Origin: Nocardia arthritidis
GTDB taxonomy: Bacteria; Actinomycetota; Actinomycetes; Mycobacteriales; Mycobacteriaceae
DNA length: 64,000 nucleotides
NCBI RefSeq assembly: GCF_011801145.1
Contig: NZ_CP046172.1
Coordinates: forward strand, 7,874,001-7,938,000
Direction of reading: 5' to 3'
Under the pieces are notes generated by a model. The model ran no database searches. It saw nothing but the letters and a program-made list of their open reading frames with translations, and was not told the DNA's origin. Positions 27,690 through 36,855 of the stretch are shown here, piece by piece (position 1 is the stretch's first letter; every line of letters starts with the position of its first letter). Made by a program: the position numbers and the translations under genes.

Positions 27690-28676
27690 GTGATGGAAAC
27701 CTCAGCCCGGCTGCTGCGCCTACTCTCGCTGCTACAGACCCCGCGCGAATGGACCGGCGCCGAACTGGCCGACCGTCTCGCGGTGGATGTGCGCACCGTC
27801 CGCCGGGATATCCAAAAGCTGCGCAACCTCGGCTATCCCGTGCACGCGGTCGCGGGCGCGGCCGGGTATCGGCTCGGGGCGGGCGCGGAACTCCCGCCGC
27901 TGCTGCTGGACGACGACGAGGCCATCGCCGTCGCCATGGGCCTGCGCACCGCGGCGGGCGGCACCATCGCCGGAATCGAGGAGAGTTCGCTGCGTGCGCT
28001 GGCCAAACTCGAACAGGTGCTCCCCTCCCGGCTGCGTCACCGCATGACCGCGCTGCAATCGGCGACCGTCGCCGTGCCTGCGGGCGGCCCACAGATCGAT
28101 CCAGACGTCCTGACCGCGATTGCCGCCGCCATTCGCGACCACCACCGGCTGCGTTTCGACTACCGCACGCACACCGGCGAAATCTCTTGCCGCACAACCG
28201 AACCGCACCGTCTCGTACACACCGGCCGCCGCTGGTACCTGACCGGCTGGGATGTGGACCGCGCGGATTGGCGCACCTACCGGGTGGACCGGCTCACCCC
28301 GCGCACCCCGACCGGCCCGCGCTTCACCCCGCGCGCGGCCCCCGACGCGGCCGATCTGGTCTCGCGCGGGGTGACCACCGCGCCCTATCGGTACCAGGCC
28401 CGCATCATGCTGCGGGCCTCCGCGGCGATCGCGGCCGAGCGGATCGCCCCGACCGTCGGCGTCATCGAGGCGATCGACGCGGAAACCTGTGTGCTGCATA
28501 CGGGTTCGAACTCGCTCGACGCGATCGCCGTCTATCTGCTCGGCTTCGGCTTCGAATTCGAGGTGCTCGAACCGTCCGAGTTGGCCGCGCGGCTGCGCGA
28601 GCTGGCGGCCCGACTGCTCAGGGCGGCCGGGTCGGTCGCGGATGGCGGCCCGGCCGGTGAGCAGGGAACTTCCTGA
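27690..28676 (+). CDS. HTH/WYL-domain transcriptional regulator
   Basis: 328 aa. A DeoR-like winged helix occupies residues about 3-60 (ELADRLAVDVRTVRRDIQKL). The WYL domain follows (about 140-220; GRRWYLTGWDVDRADWRTYR) with a C-terminal WCX extension. WYL domains sense ligands such as nucleotides or nucleic acid. It starts GTG-ATG at 27690/27693 and is divergent from the epoxide hydrolase, its probable target. Confidence 0.92.
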   Translation: MMETSARLLRLLSLLQTPREWTGAELADRLAVDVRTVRRDIQKLRNLGYPVHAVAGAAGYRLGAGAELPPLLLDDDEAIAVAMGLRTAAGGTIAGIEESSLRALAKLEQVLPSRLRHRMTALQSATVAVPAGGPQIDPDVLTAIAAAIRDHHRLRFDYRTHTGEISCRTTEPHRLVHTGRRWYLTGWDVDRADWRTYRVDRLTPRTPTGPRFTPRAAPDAADLVSRGVTTAPYRYQARIMLRASAAIAAERIAPTVGVIEAIDAETCVLHTGSNSLDAIAVYLLGFGFEFEVLEPSELAARLRELAARLLRAAGSVADGGPAGEQGTS

Positions 28677-28714
28677 GCATTCGTCGTTGGTCGTTGGCGC
28701 GCAATGGGTTCGGC

Positions 28715-30205
28715 TCACGGGAACGGCAAGGTGTGTCCGAGCACGGTGACCAGCACGAGCACCACCGGGAAGCAGACCAGGAACATCACGAAGGTGTAGC
28801 CCATGATGTGGCGGGCCTTGAGGCCGAGGATGGCCAGGGTCGGCAGCATCCAAAATGGTTGCAGCAGATTGGCGCTCGCCTCGCCGAGGTCGTAGACCAC
28901 GACCATCCAGCCCTGGTTCACCCGCAGCTGATTGGCCGCGTCCAGCACATAGGGCGCCTCGATCACCCACTTGCTGCCACCGCTCGGCACGAAGATTCCG
29001 AGCACACAGGAGTAGAGGCCGATCACCGCGGGATAGAGGTACCCGTTGGTCAGGCCGACCAGCCAACCGGCGATCGACTTCGATAGTCCGGTATAGGCGA
29101 TCATGCCGAAAATCCCACCGTAGAGCGGGAATTGGAGTAGCACGCCGGAGGCGGCCGGTGCGGCGTCGCGCACCGAGGCCACCAGGTTCGACGGCCGCCA
29201 GTGCAGCAGCAGGGCCAGCAGGATGAGGATCATATTGATGGTGTTCAGATCCAGGGCGTTCAGCGCGCCGCCCTGCGCGTGCTGGAAATACCGCACCAGA
29301 TACCACAGCCCGAACAGGGTCAGCAGCACGCTGAACAGCGGGCTGTGCTCGAGCCAGTCGCCGGGTCGCCGCTGGCCGCTGTCGGCATTGTCGTTGCGCG
29401 TCAACGGCTTCAGCTCGACACCGAGATCGGCCGCCGATTTGACGGCGGCGCCGGTCGGGGTGATGAACCAGGCCACGGCGACCGCGATCACGAACACCAC
29501 CAGGGTGGCCACGATGCCCTGCCACCGGAAGATGGTCTCCGACAAGGGGATCAGGCCGCTCCCCCGGCCGGCCTTGATGACGTCCTGCACCGCTTTGGGG
29601 CTGGATCCGGCGCTGGCGACCTGCAATGCCGCCGAGCCCGAGAGTCCTTGCGCCCATACGGTTCCCAGGCCCAGGAAGGCCATGGCGCCCACCGCGCGAT
29701 AGTCGACGCCGCGCAGGATCCTGGCGATCTCCCTGGCCAGGATGGCGGTGAAGATCAGGCTGAACGCCCAGTTCAGGTAGGCCGTGATCATCGAAATGGC
29801 GGCGGTGAACGCGATGGCCGCCCGCGGCGACCTCGGCACCCGTGCGAGCCGTTCGATGACGCGGGCCACCGGCGGCGATACCGCCACCGCATAGCCGCCG
29901 ATGATGATCATCGCCATCTGCAGGGTGAACTGGATCAGGCTCCAGAATCCCTTACCCCAGGCGTCGACCAAGCCGAATCCGCCGGTCGCCGCCGGATCGC
30001 TCGGTGTGCCGACGAGCGGAACACCGGTGCCGAGCCCGAGCGCGACGATCAGAAAGGTGCCGACGAGCACGAAGCCGAAGGCATCGGGCAGCCAACGCTC
30101 GGTAAACGCGGTGAACCACAACGCGATTCGGGCCAACCGGCCCTCACCGTCCTCGTCCGGCCGCGGCCGCCCGTCCGTCGCAGCCACCTCTGGCACCGGT
30201 GCCAT
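28715..30205 (-). CDS. atoE: Short-chain fatty acid transporter, AtoE family
   Basis: 496 aa with about 12 helices. AtoE/TIGR00366 features include GKGFWSLIQFTLQMAMIIIG, ITAYLNWAFSLIFTAILA and FVPSGGSKWVIEAPYVL. Such permeases take up acetoacetate or short-chain fatty acids. ATG 30205 has GGAGG five bases upstream; the open frame to 30217 is not needed. No ato catabolic genes adjoin it. Confidence 0.93.
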   Translation of the reverse strand: MAPVPEVAATDGRPRPDEDGEGRLARIALWFTAFTERWLPDAFGFVLVGTFLIVALGLGTGVPLVGTPSDPAATGGFGLVDAWGKGFWSLIQFTLQMAMIIIGGYAVAVSPPVARVIERLARVPRSPRAAIAFTAAISMITAYLNWAFSLIFTAILAREIARILRGVDYRAVGAMAFLGLGTVWAQGLSGSAALQVASAGSSPKAVQDVIKAGRGSGLIPLSETIFRWQGIVATLVVFVIAVAVAWFITPTGAAVKSAADLGVELKPLTRNDNADSGQRRPGDWLEHSPLFSVLLTLFGLWYLVRYFQHAQGGALNALDLNTINMILILLALLLHWRPSNLVASVRDAAPAASGVLLQFPLYGGIFGMIAYTGLSKSIAGWLVGLTNGYLYPAVIGLYSCVLGIFVPSGGSKWVIEAPYVLDAANQLRVNQGWMVVVYDLGEASANLLQPFWMLPTLAILGLKARHIMGYTFVMFLVCFPVVLVLVTVLGHTLPFP

Positions 30206-30272
30206 GCGGACCTCCACTCAGTCGAACCTCACATACCGATCGAGCAGGCTATGGCATATTCCAGTCCCGGAT

Positions 30273-30330
30273 ACGGGGATTCCAGTTTTTTTCATACTGG
30301 TCACCCCGTTTTGCTGAACTGCAGCTCAGC
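30273..30330. terminator. Two-tier hairpin plus palindrome between atoE and secreted-protein gene
   Basis: 30273-30309 folds as ACGGGG/CCCCGT outside and CCAGT/ACTGG inside with a T-rich loop. 30313-30330 is a second near-palindrome centred on CTGCAG. Both lie just past the stop of the minus-strand gene at 30344 and before the atoE start, so they may end the former transcript; one may instead be an operator for atoE. Confidence 0.45.
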
Positions 30331-30343
30331 GGGTGCTGCCCCC

Positions 30344-30976
30344 TTAGTTGCCGGGTGGTGTTATCCGCACGGTCGCGCCGGTCCATGTGACGACCATCGG
30401 GCTCTTGGTCGGGAAGTCGGCCATATCCTCTTCACCGATGTAGAGGTCGATATGGTTCTTCCCGCCGAGTCCAGGGGTGAACTCGTCGTCGATAACCCAT
30501 TCCGGCGCAGTGAATTTCGCGCAGATATCCGCGGCGGGCGCCGAACCGCCGTCGTCGACGCCACACGATTCCAGCCGCACATGACTCCCGCGAGCGACCT
30601 CATCCGCCGCCGAACTGGCGAACGGCCGCAACCGCGTCCCCGACGCGCTCTTCGGCTCGTCATCCAGCCAGTACCCGACGTCATGCGACCAGTTCAGATA
30701 CCTTTTCGGCGCGTCACGCGTGATCCGCCCCGCCCCCTCATCGTGCACGGCCCGCACAAAACTCCCCGGAAACCTCCCCAATTCGACCTGCCCACCGGAA
30801 CATCGAGCATCCCGGCACCCCGTAACCGACACATCCGCATCCCCGTGAAACGACTCGACAGCCGTGTAATACACCGTCACCGTCCACCCCGCCTCACCCA
30901 CGGCCTGCGGCGCGAACACCCCCGAACAAACCACCCCAACCCCCACAACCCCCAACCGAAAACCGTTGTATCCCAT
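30344..30976 (-). CDS. Secreted protein of unknown function
   Basis: 210 aa from ATG 30976; a TTG at 30997 is an alternative. A signal peptide (GFRLGVVGVGVVCSGVFA) is followed by a mature part with four cysteines in the order GCRDARC...ESCGVDD...ICAKF, suggesting disulfide bonds in an exported domain. Tryptophans and acidic residues dominate. I do not recognise the family. The neighbouring genes do not suggest a role. Confidence 0.75.
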   Translation of the reverse strand: MGYNGFRLGVVGVGVVCSGVFAPQAVGEAGWTVTVYYTAVESFHGDADVSVTGCRDARCSGGQVELGRFPGSFVRAVHDEGAGRITRDAPKRYLNWSHDVGYWLDDEPKSASGTRLRPFASSAADEVARGSHVRLESCGVDDGGSAPAADICAKFTAPEWVIDDEFTPGLGGKNHIDLYIGEEDMADFPTKSPMVVTWTGATVRITPPGN

Positions 30977-31046
30977 AGCCAACCGATACCACCCCAACCA
31001 TTAGCCGATCATGAATCCTTCCCACCGGTGACTACCGGCATAGGTA

Positions 31047-31679
31047 TCAAACCGGGCCGGGGCCCACTGATGCGGCGATGATCGGGGGGAAGTAGGTGCC
31101 GGCGAACCAGCGGGCGTGCTCGTCGGTGTCGATCGGGAGGGCCTCGCTGGGGACCATGAGTAGGGAGGCGGCGACGCGGACGAACATTTCGGCGGCGCGC
31201 AGCGCTCCGTCGAGCGGTAGGGAGTCGTCGGTGATGGCCATGGCGATGGCGGCGCGCACCGGTTCCATCGATGCGACATGGTCGACAAGGAAGGACGTCA
31301 AGGTTTCGGGTTCGAATTGGCGCAGCGCGGCCACCAACGGATGGCGGCGGGATTCGCGGACGCCGAGCACGAACGCTTCGACCGCCTTGTCCGCCGCCGT
31401 CTCCTTGGTCAGCACCTGGCCGCTGATCCCGACGAAGAACGACACCACCTCGCGCACCACGACCTGGCGGACGATCTGATCCTTGTCGCCCAGCCGCCGG
31501 TAGACGGTGGGCCGCGACACCTTCGCGCGGCGGGCGATATCGCCGACCGAGGTGCGCCGGAAGCCGTGTTCGATGAATTCGGCCCGGGCCGCATCCAGCA
31601 AGCGGCTTTGTTCGGCGTCGATGGCGAGCAACCCCGCCCCGAAAATCCGGCCGACGACGTCGCTGTTCTGGTCCGTCAC
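31047..31679 (-). CDS. TetR-family transcriptional regulator
   Basis: 210 aa from GTG 31679. The TetR helix-turn-helix spans residues about 25-70 (RTSVGDIARRAKVSRPTVYR). The C-terminal helical ligand domain is complete (FLVDHVASMEPVRAAIAMA). It is divergent from the ABC1 kinase gene; the gap holds a CAATGAA/TTCATTG inverted repeat. Confidence 0.92.
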   Translation of the reverse strand: MTDQNSDVVGRIFGAGLLAIDAEQSRLLDAARAEFIEHGFRRTSVGDIARRAKVSRPTVYRRLGDKDQIVRQVVVREVVSFFVGISGQVLTKETAADKAVEAFVLGVRESRRHPLVAALRQFEPETLTSFLVDHVASMEPVRAAIAMAITDDSLPLDGALRAAEMFVRVAASLLMVPSEALPIDTDEHARWFAGTYFPPIIAASVGPGPV

Positions 31680-31729
31680 GGTTGAAAGATTAACGTCCGG
31701 TGAATGGTTCCGGCCCGGCGCGGGTGAGT

Positions 31730-31753
31730 CAATGAACGATTTTTGCTTCATTG
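31730..31753. promoter_or_regulatory. CAATGAA-N10-TTCATTG inverted repeat between TetR and ABC1 kinase genes
   Basis: Perfect 7-bp arms with a 10-bp T-rich spacer, 37-60 bp before GTG 31790 and 51-74 bp before the TetR start. Likely operator of the TetR protein for both genes; a transcript hairpin is also possible. Confidence 0.55.
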
Positions 31754-31789
31754 GTCGCATCCCTCCGGGTGACGGGTCATACTCGGGCG

Positions 31790-33220
31790 GTGGCGAAGAT
31801 GGCACGAACGCGCGCCGGCCGGGCCGCGAAGCTGGGCGGCTTGGCGGGCACGCAGACCGTGCGGCTCGCGGCAGGCAAGGCCGCGGATCTGGTGCGTTCG
31901 CCGGAGCGCGCCGATGAGGCGGAGCGGCTGCGCAATGCGCTGCTGGCCGAGCGATTGGTGGCGGTGCTCGGGACGATGCGCGGTGCCGCGATGAAGCTCG
32001 GGCAGATGCTCTCGCTGGTCGACCCGGGATTCGTGCCGCCGGAATATCGCGACCTCTTCCAATCCACCTTGGCGACATTGCAGGACAACGCGCCCAGGGT
32101 GCCGTGGACGGAGATGCGTGACCACCTGGAGAGCGAACTGGGCGGCGAACTGGCCACGGCATTCGCCGAATTCGAGCGTGAACCGATAGCCGCCGCGTCG
32201 ATCGGACAGGTGTACCGGGCCCGGCTGCTCGACGGCCGACCTGTCGCGGTGAAGGTCCAGTACCCCGGCATCGAACAGGCGGTACTGGCGGACCTGAAAA
32301 ATCTGCGCACCCTGCTGAGCGTGTATCGGTTCGTCCATCCGGCGCTGGACACGGCGGCATTGGCGGACGAGTTCGAGGCGCGTATCCGGGAGGAGTTGGA
32401 CTATCGCATCGAGGCGCGCAATACACGGCTGATGCACGAGGCATATCGCGACCATCCGTTCATCCGGATACCCGAGCTCATCTGCGCACTGTCGGGGCAG
32501 CGGGTGCTCGTCACCGAATGGCTTGCGGGCAAGCCACTGCGTGCGGCCTATGATTCCCCGCTGGACGAGCGCAATCGGCTCGCCGAAATTCTCTTCCGAT
32601 TCTATTGTGGCGCACCGTATTCGATGCACTTCTACAGCGGCGACCCGCATCCGGGCAACGCCGTGCTGTGCGACGACGGTTCGATCGGCTTCCTGGATTT
32701 CGGCCTGTGCAAGACTGTGCGCGCGGATATCGCGGCGGCGGAGTTGACCGGCTTGCGCGCCGGGATAGACGGCGACGTGGCGCGGATCGTCGAACTGATG
32801 CAGACACGCGGATTCGCCACCGCCGCACAGGTTTCCGACAAACAGGCCTACGAGGTATTCCTCCGGCTGTTCGGCTGGTATCTGCGCGACGGGCCGACGG
32901 AGTTCGGCCCCGATATCGCCACCGACCTCGTCGCTCTGCTCGGACCCGCGCCGGATGTGTCGTTGCGCCCGTTCAATCTGCCCGCCGAGCACGCGCTGCG
33001 CGGCCGGGCGGAACTGCAACTGCTCGCGATCCTCGGCCAGTTGCGACCGCACACGAACCTGCACATCGTCGCCCGCGAGTGGATCTTCGACGACGAACCG
33101 CGCACCGAACTCGGTCGGGCGCACCGTGATTGGGTCGGTCACCGCACCGGTAGCGCACCGTCCATGCCGCCGACGTCGGTGAGTTTCCAGCCGGAGTCGC
33201 GGTCGACGGTGACGTGGTAG
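31790..33220 (+). CDS. ABC1/AarF (UbiB-like) atypical kinase
   Basis: 476 aa. It shows the ABC1 KxGQ motif in AAMKLGQMLSLV, the Ala-rich loop AAASIGQVYRA, the lysine in VAVKVQYPG, YSGDPHPGNAVL (catalytic loop) and LDFGLCK (metal loop). ABC1 kinases act in quinone and lipid metabolism. The start is uncertain (GTG 31790 or ATG 31799). The natural C-terminus TELGRAHRDWVG is followed by extra residues because no stop occurs until 33220, 82 bp inside the convergent mce-associated gene. Confidence 0.9.
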   Translation: MAKMARTRAGRAAKLGGLAGTQTVRLAAGKAADLVRSPERADEAERLRNALLAERLVAVLGTMRGAAMKLGQMLSLVDPGFVPPEYRDLFQSTLATLQDNAPRVPWTEMRDHLESELGGELATAFAEFEREPIAAASIGQVYRARLLDGRPVAVKVQYPGIEQAVLADLKNLRTLLSVYRFVHPALDTAALADEFEARIREELDYRIEARNTRLMHEAYRDHPFIRIPELICALSGQRVLVTEWLAGKPLRAAYDSPLDERNRLAEILFRFYCGAPYSMHFYSGDPHPGNAVLCDDGSIGFLDFGLCKTVRADIAAAELTGLRAGIDGDVARIVELMQTRGFATAAQVSDKQAYEVFLRLFGWYLRDGPTEFGPDIATDLVALLGPAPDVSLRPFNLPAEHALRGRAELQLLAILGQLRPHTNLHIVAREWIFDDEPRTELGRAHRDWVGHRTGSAPSMPPTSVSFQPESRSTVTW

Positions 33221-33750
33221 GCGACGGTGGTGCGCGCACCGTCGGGCGTCTGGGCGCTCGTGGTGTCGACGTCGAGGAAGACGTCCACCTGATAGCTGCT
33301 TCCGGATTCCGAGAGCACCTTGGCGGCAATGGGTTTCGCGGTGGACGTCCACCGCAGCGGGGTCAGCAGTTGTTGCAGTGCCGGTCCGGTCGCGTCGAAT
33401 TTGGCGGCCAGCTGGGATGTCGTATTCGCCTTCAGCTTGGTCATCCATGCGGGGAAGTTCTGGTAGTCGATGGTGGATGCCCCGAGGGCGTAGTCGGTGG
33501 CGACCTGCTCGGCGTGCCGCCGGTCGGCCGCGGCGGCGTCGCGGTGGTGCAGGTCGCTCCGGGCCGACCACCACAGCACAGCGAAGATCACGGCGGCGGC
33601 CGTCGCGACGGTGATCGCGAGACCGCGCAGGACCGTGCCCACCCGGATCGAAACCGTTCGCGAGCCGAGCGCGACGCGACGCCCGATCGGTGCCGGACTG
33701 CTCGAATCAGGTTCGGGTGCAGTGGTTTTCGGGTCGGTGGCGACGGTCAT
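33139..33750 (-). CDS. Mce-associated membrane protein
   Basis: 203 aa. A cytoplasmic Ser/Pro-rich N-terminus, one membrane helix (LAITVATAAAVIFAVLWW) and an outer NTF2-like domain with DYALGASTIDYQNFPAWMTK, the arrangement of the Mas/Mam proteins encoded behind mce operons, where they stabilise the Mce complex. GGAGGATGCC precedes ATG 33750. It is the last gene of the mce operon, 20 bp after mceF; only one Mas gene is present, whereas many mce loci have two or more. Confidence 0.9.
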   Translation of the reverse strand: MTVATDPKTTAPEPDSSSPAPIGRRVALGSRTVSIRVGTVLRGLAITVATAAAVIFAVLWWSARSDLHHRDAAAADRRHAEQVATDYALGASTIDYQNFPAWMTKLKANTTSQLAAKFDATGPALQQLLTPLRWTSTAKPIAAKVLSESGSSYQVDVFLDVDTTSAQTPDGARTTVAYHVTVDRDSGWKLTDVGGMDGALPVR

Positions 33751-33770
33751 GGCATCCTCCGGGAAACGGA

Positions 33771-34727
33771 TCAACGGACAGCGATCCGCAGGCGAACGGC
33801 CCCGGTGTCGGTGCTGCTCAGGGCCTGCGAAATGAGCGCGCTCAGGTCGATGGTGCGCAGCGCGCCGGCGGCGGACGAGGTCAGCGGGGCCAGCACGGGG
33901 ATAAGGGGACGCACCTCGGGCCCGATGCGGTCGAGGCGTGCGGCGAGCTGATCGAAGAACGGAACCAGCCCGGTTCCGGTTTGGTAATCCTCGGGAAATC
34001 CCTTGCTGCGCATCAGTTTCTCCAGCGCGTCGACGACATCGCGGACTCGGCCGCCGAACCGCCCCCACTGCGGTCCGCCCGCCTCGAGTGACGGGCCGAG
34101 CCAGTCCATATCCGCGCCGATGGTCTGCAGATCGGTGAGCATGGTCCGCAGTTGCGGCTGGCGGCCGAGCAGGGTGGCGGCTAATAACTCCGCCGCCCGA
34201 TTCAGCTGGGGCAGAGCCGATTCCACTCCTGACGTCCCTTCGGTGAACGTCCGCACCAGCTCGCCGACGGCCGGTGGGTCCAGCTGGCCGAGCAGATCGG
34301 TTGCGGCCGTGGCCATCTCCGGGATCGATAACGGCGATCGCACCTGGCGAGCATCGATTCGGGCGCCGTCGGTGAGGTAGGGTCCGCCGCCGTCGGGCGG
34401 GGTGAATTCCAGATAGGGTTCGCCGAGCGCGGACAGATTCTCGATGCGCAGGATGCTGGCGGTGGGGATCCGGTAGGTGTCCTCGACGCGAATCCGGACC
34501 CGCACCGCGTGCTCGACGGTTTCGACCCCGATGACCTTGCCGACCGGAACACCCGATAGCAACACCGGAGAATGTTGTTGCAGCCCACCGGAATTCGGTA
34601 GATCCATGGTGAGATTCAGGTAATGCCGGAACCAGTCGACGCGGACGACGCCGAAGGTGAGATAGCTCGCGCCGAGCACGAAAACCACGGCGATCGCGCC
34701 CAGCGACAGCACCGATCGCCACCTCAT
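33771..34727 (-). CDS. mceF: Mce-family protein, MceF position
   Basis: 318 aa. N-terminal helix, then the MlaD/Mce domain (VLLSGVPVGKVIGVETVEHA; LGEPYLEFTP) and the long helical Mce_C region that builds the lipid tunnel. Its start overlaps mceE by ATGA at 34724-34727. Confidence 0.93.
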   Translation of the reverse strand: MRWRSVLSLGAIAVVFVLGASYLTFGVVRVDWFRHYLNLTMDLPNSGGLQQHSPVLLSGVPVGKVIGVETVEHAVRVRIRVEDTYRIPTASILRIENLSALGEPYLEFTPPDGGGPYLTDGARIDARQVRSPLSIPEMATAATDLLGQLDPPAVGELVRTFTEGTSGVESALPQLNRAAELLAATLLGRQPQLRTMLTDLQTIGADMDWLGPSLEAGGPQWGRFGGRVRDVVDALEKLMRSKGFPEDYQTGTGLVPFFDQLAARLDRIGPEVRPLIPVLAPLTSSAAGALRTIDLSALISQALSSTDTGAVRLRIAVR

Positions 34728-35776
34728 CGCACCACTCCCACCATGCGCAGGGCCGCGATGACCGAGGCCACCCGCTCGTCCCGTGACATCGAATCGGTGG
34801 CCGCGGCACCGACATCGGTGATGTTCACCTTCGGCCCCTGTTCGGCGAACGGCAGAATCCGGTCACGCAACAGGCTCACCAACCTGTTGAGATTCGACGG
34901 TGCGTTCAGATCGAGCGGGCGATTGGTGAACAGCAGCGGTAAAAAAGCCTGTGCCGCCGCGTCACCGGATTGCGCGAGTAGTGCGAGCCAGGCGATGGCG
35001 TGCGCGAATCCGCCGATGGCGGAGAAGACTCCGAGCAGGTGCGCCAGCGAGGTGGTGGCCTCGGTGACGCGCCGGGCTCCCTCGGGTGAGAACAGGTCCC
35101 GAACGGCGGTCGCGTTGGTGCGGATTACGTCGATATCGGCCTGCGCCGCCGCGACGAATTGGTCGACGCGATCCAAATGCGTTGCCACATCGGTGAGATC
35201 GCCGATGCTCGCCCGCGCGAGACGCGCGGTCTCGCCCGGATCGGCGGGCAGCGCGGCATTCACCTGGTTCAGGATGTCCTGTATCCGGGTGATCGCCCCG
35301 CCGCGCACGAAGGTGGCGATCCCGGCCATGGTGTCCTCGACCTGAATCGCGGGCCGGGTCTGCGCGATCGGGATCGTCGCGTTGTCACCGATCGGGGCGC
35401 CCGTGGCGGGTGCGGCGAGGGCGATATAGATGTCGCCGAGCACCGTGTCTTGGCGCAGTTGGGCGGTGGTCGCGGCGGGCAGCCGGACCGAGGCGGCGAT
35501 ATCGACGTCCGCGACGACGTAGCCGGGCCGGGTGCCGTCCGGATCTACTAGGGTGACGCCCGCGAGGCTGCCGACCTCGACGCCGTCGGCGACGACCTTG
35601 GCGCGGGCGGGCAGGTTGAGCGCGTTCGCGAACTGGATGCGCACCCGGTAGGTCGGTCCGGAGACGGTGGCGCCCGGCACCGGAATCGCCGAGGGGTCGA
35701 AGCCGCAGCCACCGAGCCCGACCACCGCCACGACTGCCAGCGAAACCATTGTCCCCCTGCGCTTCTCACCTCTCAT
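34724..35776 (-). CDS. mceE: Mce-family lipoprotein, MceE/LprK position
   Basis: 350 aa. The lipobox VGLGGC near residue 24 marks it as the lipoprotein of the hexamer, as expected for the fifth mce gene. MlaD domain: ARAKVVADGVEVGSLAGV. Coupled to mceD by an ATGA overlap at 35773-35776. Confidence 0.94.
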   Translation of the reverse strand: MRGEKRRGTMVSLAVVAVVGLGGCGFDPSAIPVPGATVSGPTYRVRIQFANALNLPARAKVVADGVEVGSLAGVTLVDPDGTRPGYVVADVDIAASVRLPAATTAQLRQDTVLGDIYIALAAPATGAPIGDNATIPIAQTRPAIQVEDTMAGIATFVRGGAITRIQDILNQVNAALPADPGETARLARASIGDLTDVATHLDRVDQFVAAAQADIDVIRTNATAVRDLFSPEGARRVTEATTSLAHLLGVFSAIGGFAHAIAWLALLAQSGDAAAQAFLPLLFTNRPLDLNAPSNLNRLVSLLRDRILPFAEQGPKVNITDVGAAATDSMSRDERVASVIAALRMVGVVR

Positions 35777-36852
35777 CGAGCACCTACCGATCCGAATATC
35801 AGTGCCGCCAGGTCGACTGTCCGCGAATCGTCGCAGCGCCCGGGGGCCAACGCGTTCACCGCCGCGCAGACCTGATCGCTGATCTGTTGCGACAGTTGAA
35901 CTTTCGGTGGTATCCAGGCGAGCGCCGGTTGTCCGTCCGGCCCGGCGGCGCGGGTGAAGAGGCCCGCGATCGCGGGGATGCGGTCGATGATCTGCCGCAG
36001 CGTTCCCGCGCCCGACGCCACGATTCGCGCATAGGGCACCGCGGCGTCGAGACCGCCGAGGATGGCGCCACCGTATTCCCGGGTTATGTCGTTGACCCAG
36101 GGCAGCAGCACGCGCAGGCCGTCGACCAGCTCGGTGAGGTGCGCGAAGATATCGTTGTTGATCTGATCGAATACGCCCGGGAAGCGGGTGAGGACGTCGC
36201 GCACCTGATCCCAGTTCGCCGCGACGCTCGCCGCCAGCGACGACAGGGCGTCGATGAGGTCGCCGACCTGGGTGATCTGGTTGTCGGGCGCCCGCGCGGC
36301 GGAACCGAGCTTCGTGATCACCTGGTTGAACCGCGGGCCCGCTCCGGCGGTGGCGGTGCGCAGCGCCTCGAGGGTGTCGTGGACCAGCCGGGGATCATCA
36401 CCGGCGCTGAGCTTGTGCGCGAGTTCGTCGGTGGCCCGCAGGGTTTCGGTGATGCTCTTCGGGGTGAGGGTGCGGGTGATGCAGCGGGCCGGATCCCAGC
36501 GGGCAGCGGTGGACGGGCCGGGCAATACGGTCAGGTCGCGATCGGCGGCGAGGGTGTCCGAGACCGTCGCGGCTCCGACGTCACCGTGCAGCGGGTATCC
36601 GGCGTCGATGCCGAAATCGACTCGGACCGAACCGTTCTCGGGTCGCACCGTATCGACGGTGCCGACAACGACGCCGCGCACCCGCACGTGGCTGCCGGGA
36701 TACAGGCCGATCGAATCGGGCAGCTGTGCGCAATAGTGCCGCACCGGTTTCAGCGGATCGGCCACGACCGCGTACCCGGCCACCGCGACGACGGCGGCGC
36801 CGAACACCGCGAGCAGTGATGTGAGCCCGCGCGAAGCGAGGAGACGACGCAC
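35773..36852 (-). CDS. mceD: Mce-family protein, MceD position
   Basis: 359 aa from GTG 36852. N-terminal helix (LLAVFGAAVVAVAGYAVV), MlaD domain (GLYPGSHVRVRGVVVGTVDT) and a helical C-terminal region. Length is on the short side for MceD but the order of domains is normal. Confidence 0.93.
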   Translation of the reverse strand: MRRLLASRGLTSLLAVFGAAVVAVAGYAVVADPLKPVRHYCAQLPDSIGLYPGSHVRVRGVVVGTVDTVRPENGSVRVDFGIDAGYPLHGDVGAATVSDTLAADRDLTVLPGPSTAARWDPARCITRTLTPKSITETLRATDELAHKLSAGDDPRLVHDTLEALRTATAGAGPRFNQVITKLGSAARAPDNQITQVGDLIDALSSLAASVAANWDQVRDVLTRFPGVFDQINNDIFAHLTELVDGLRVLLPWVNDITREYGGAILGGLDAAVPYARIVASGAGTLRQIIDRIPAIAGLFTRAAGPDGQPALAWIPPKVQLSQQISDQVCAAVNALAPGRCDDSRTVDLAALIFGSVGAR

Positions 36853-36855
36853 GGC

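Noticed and set aside
33139..34815. 558-codon minus-strand ORF fusing mceF region with the Mce-associated protein
   Set aside because: Only its last 203 codons are the real Mas gene; the front part is a shadow of mceF in another frame.
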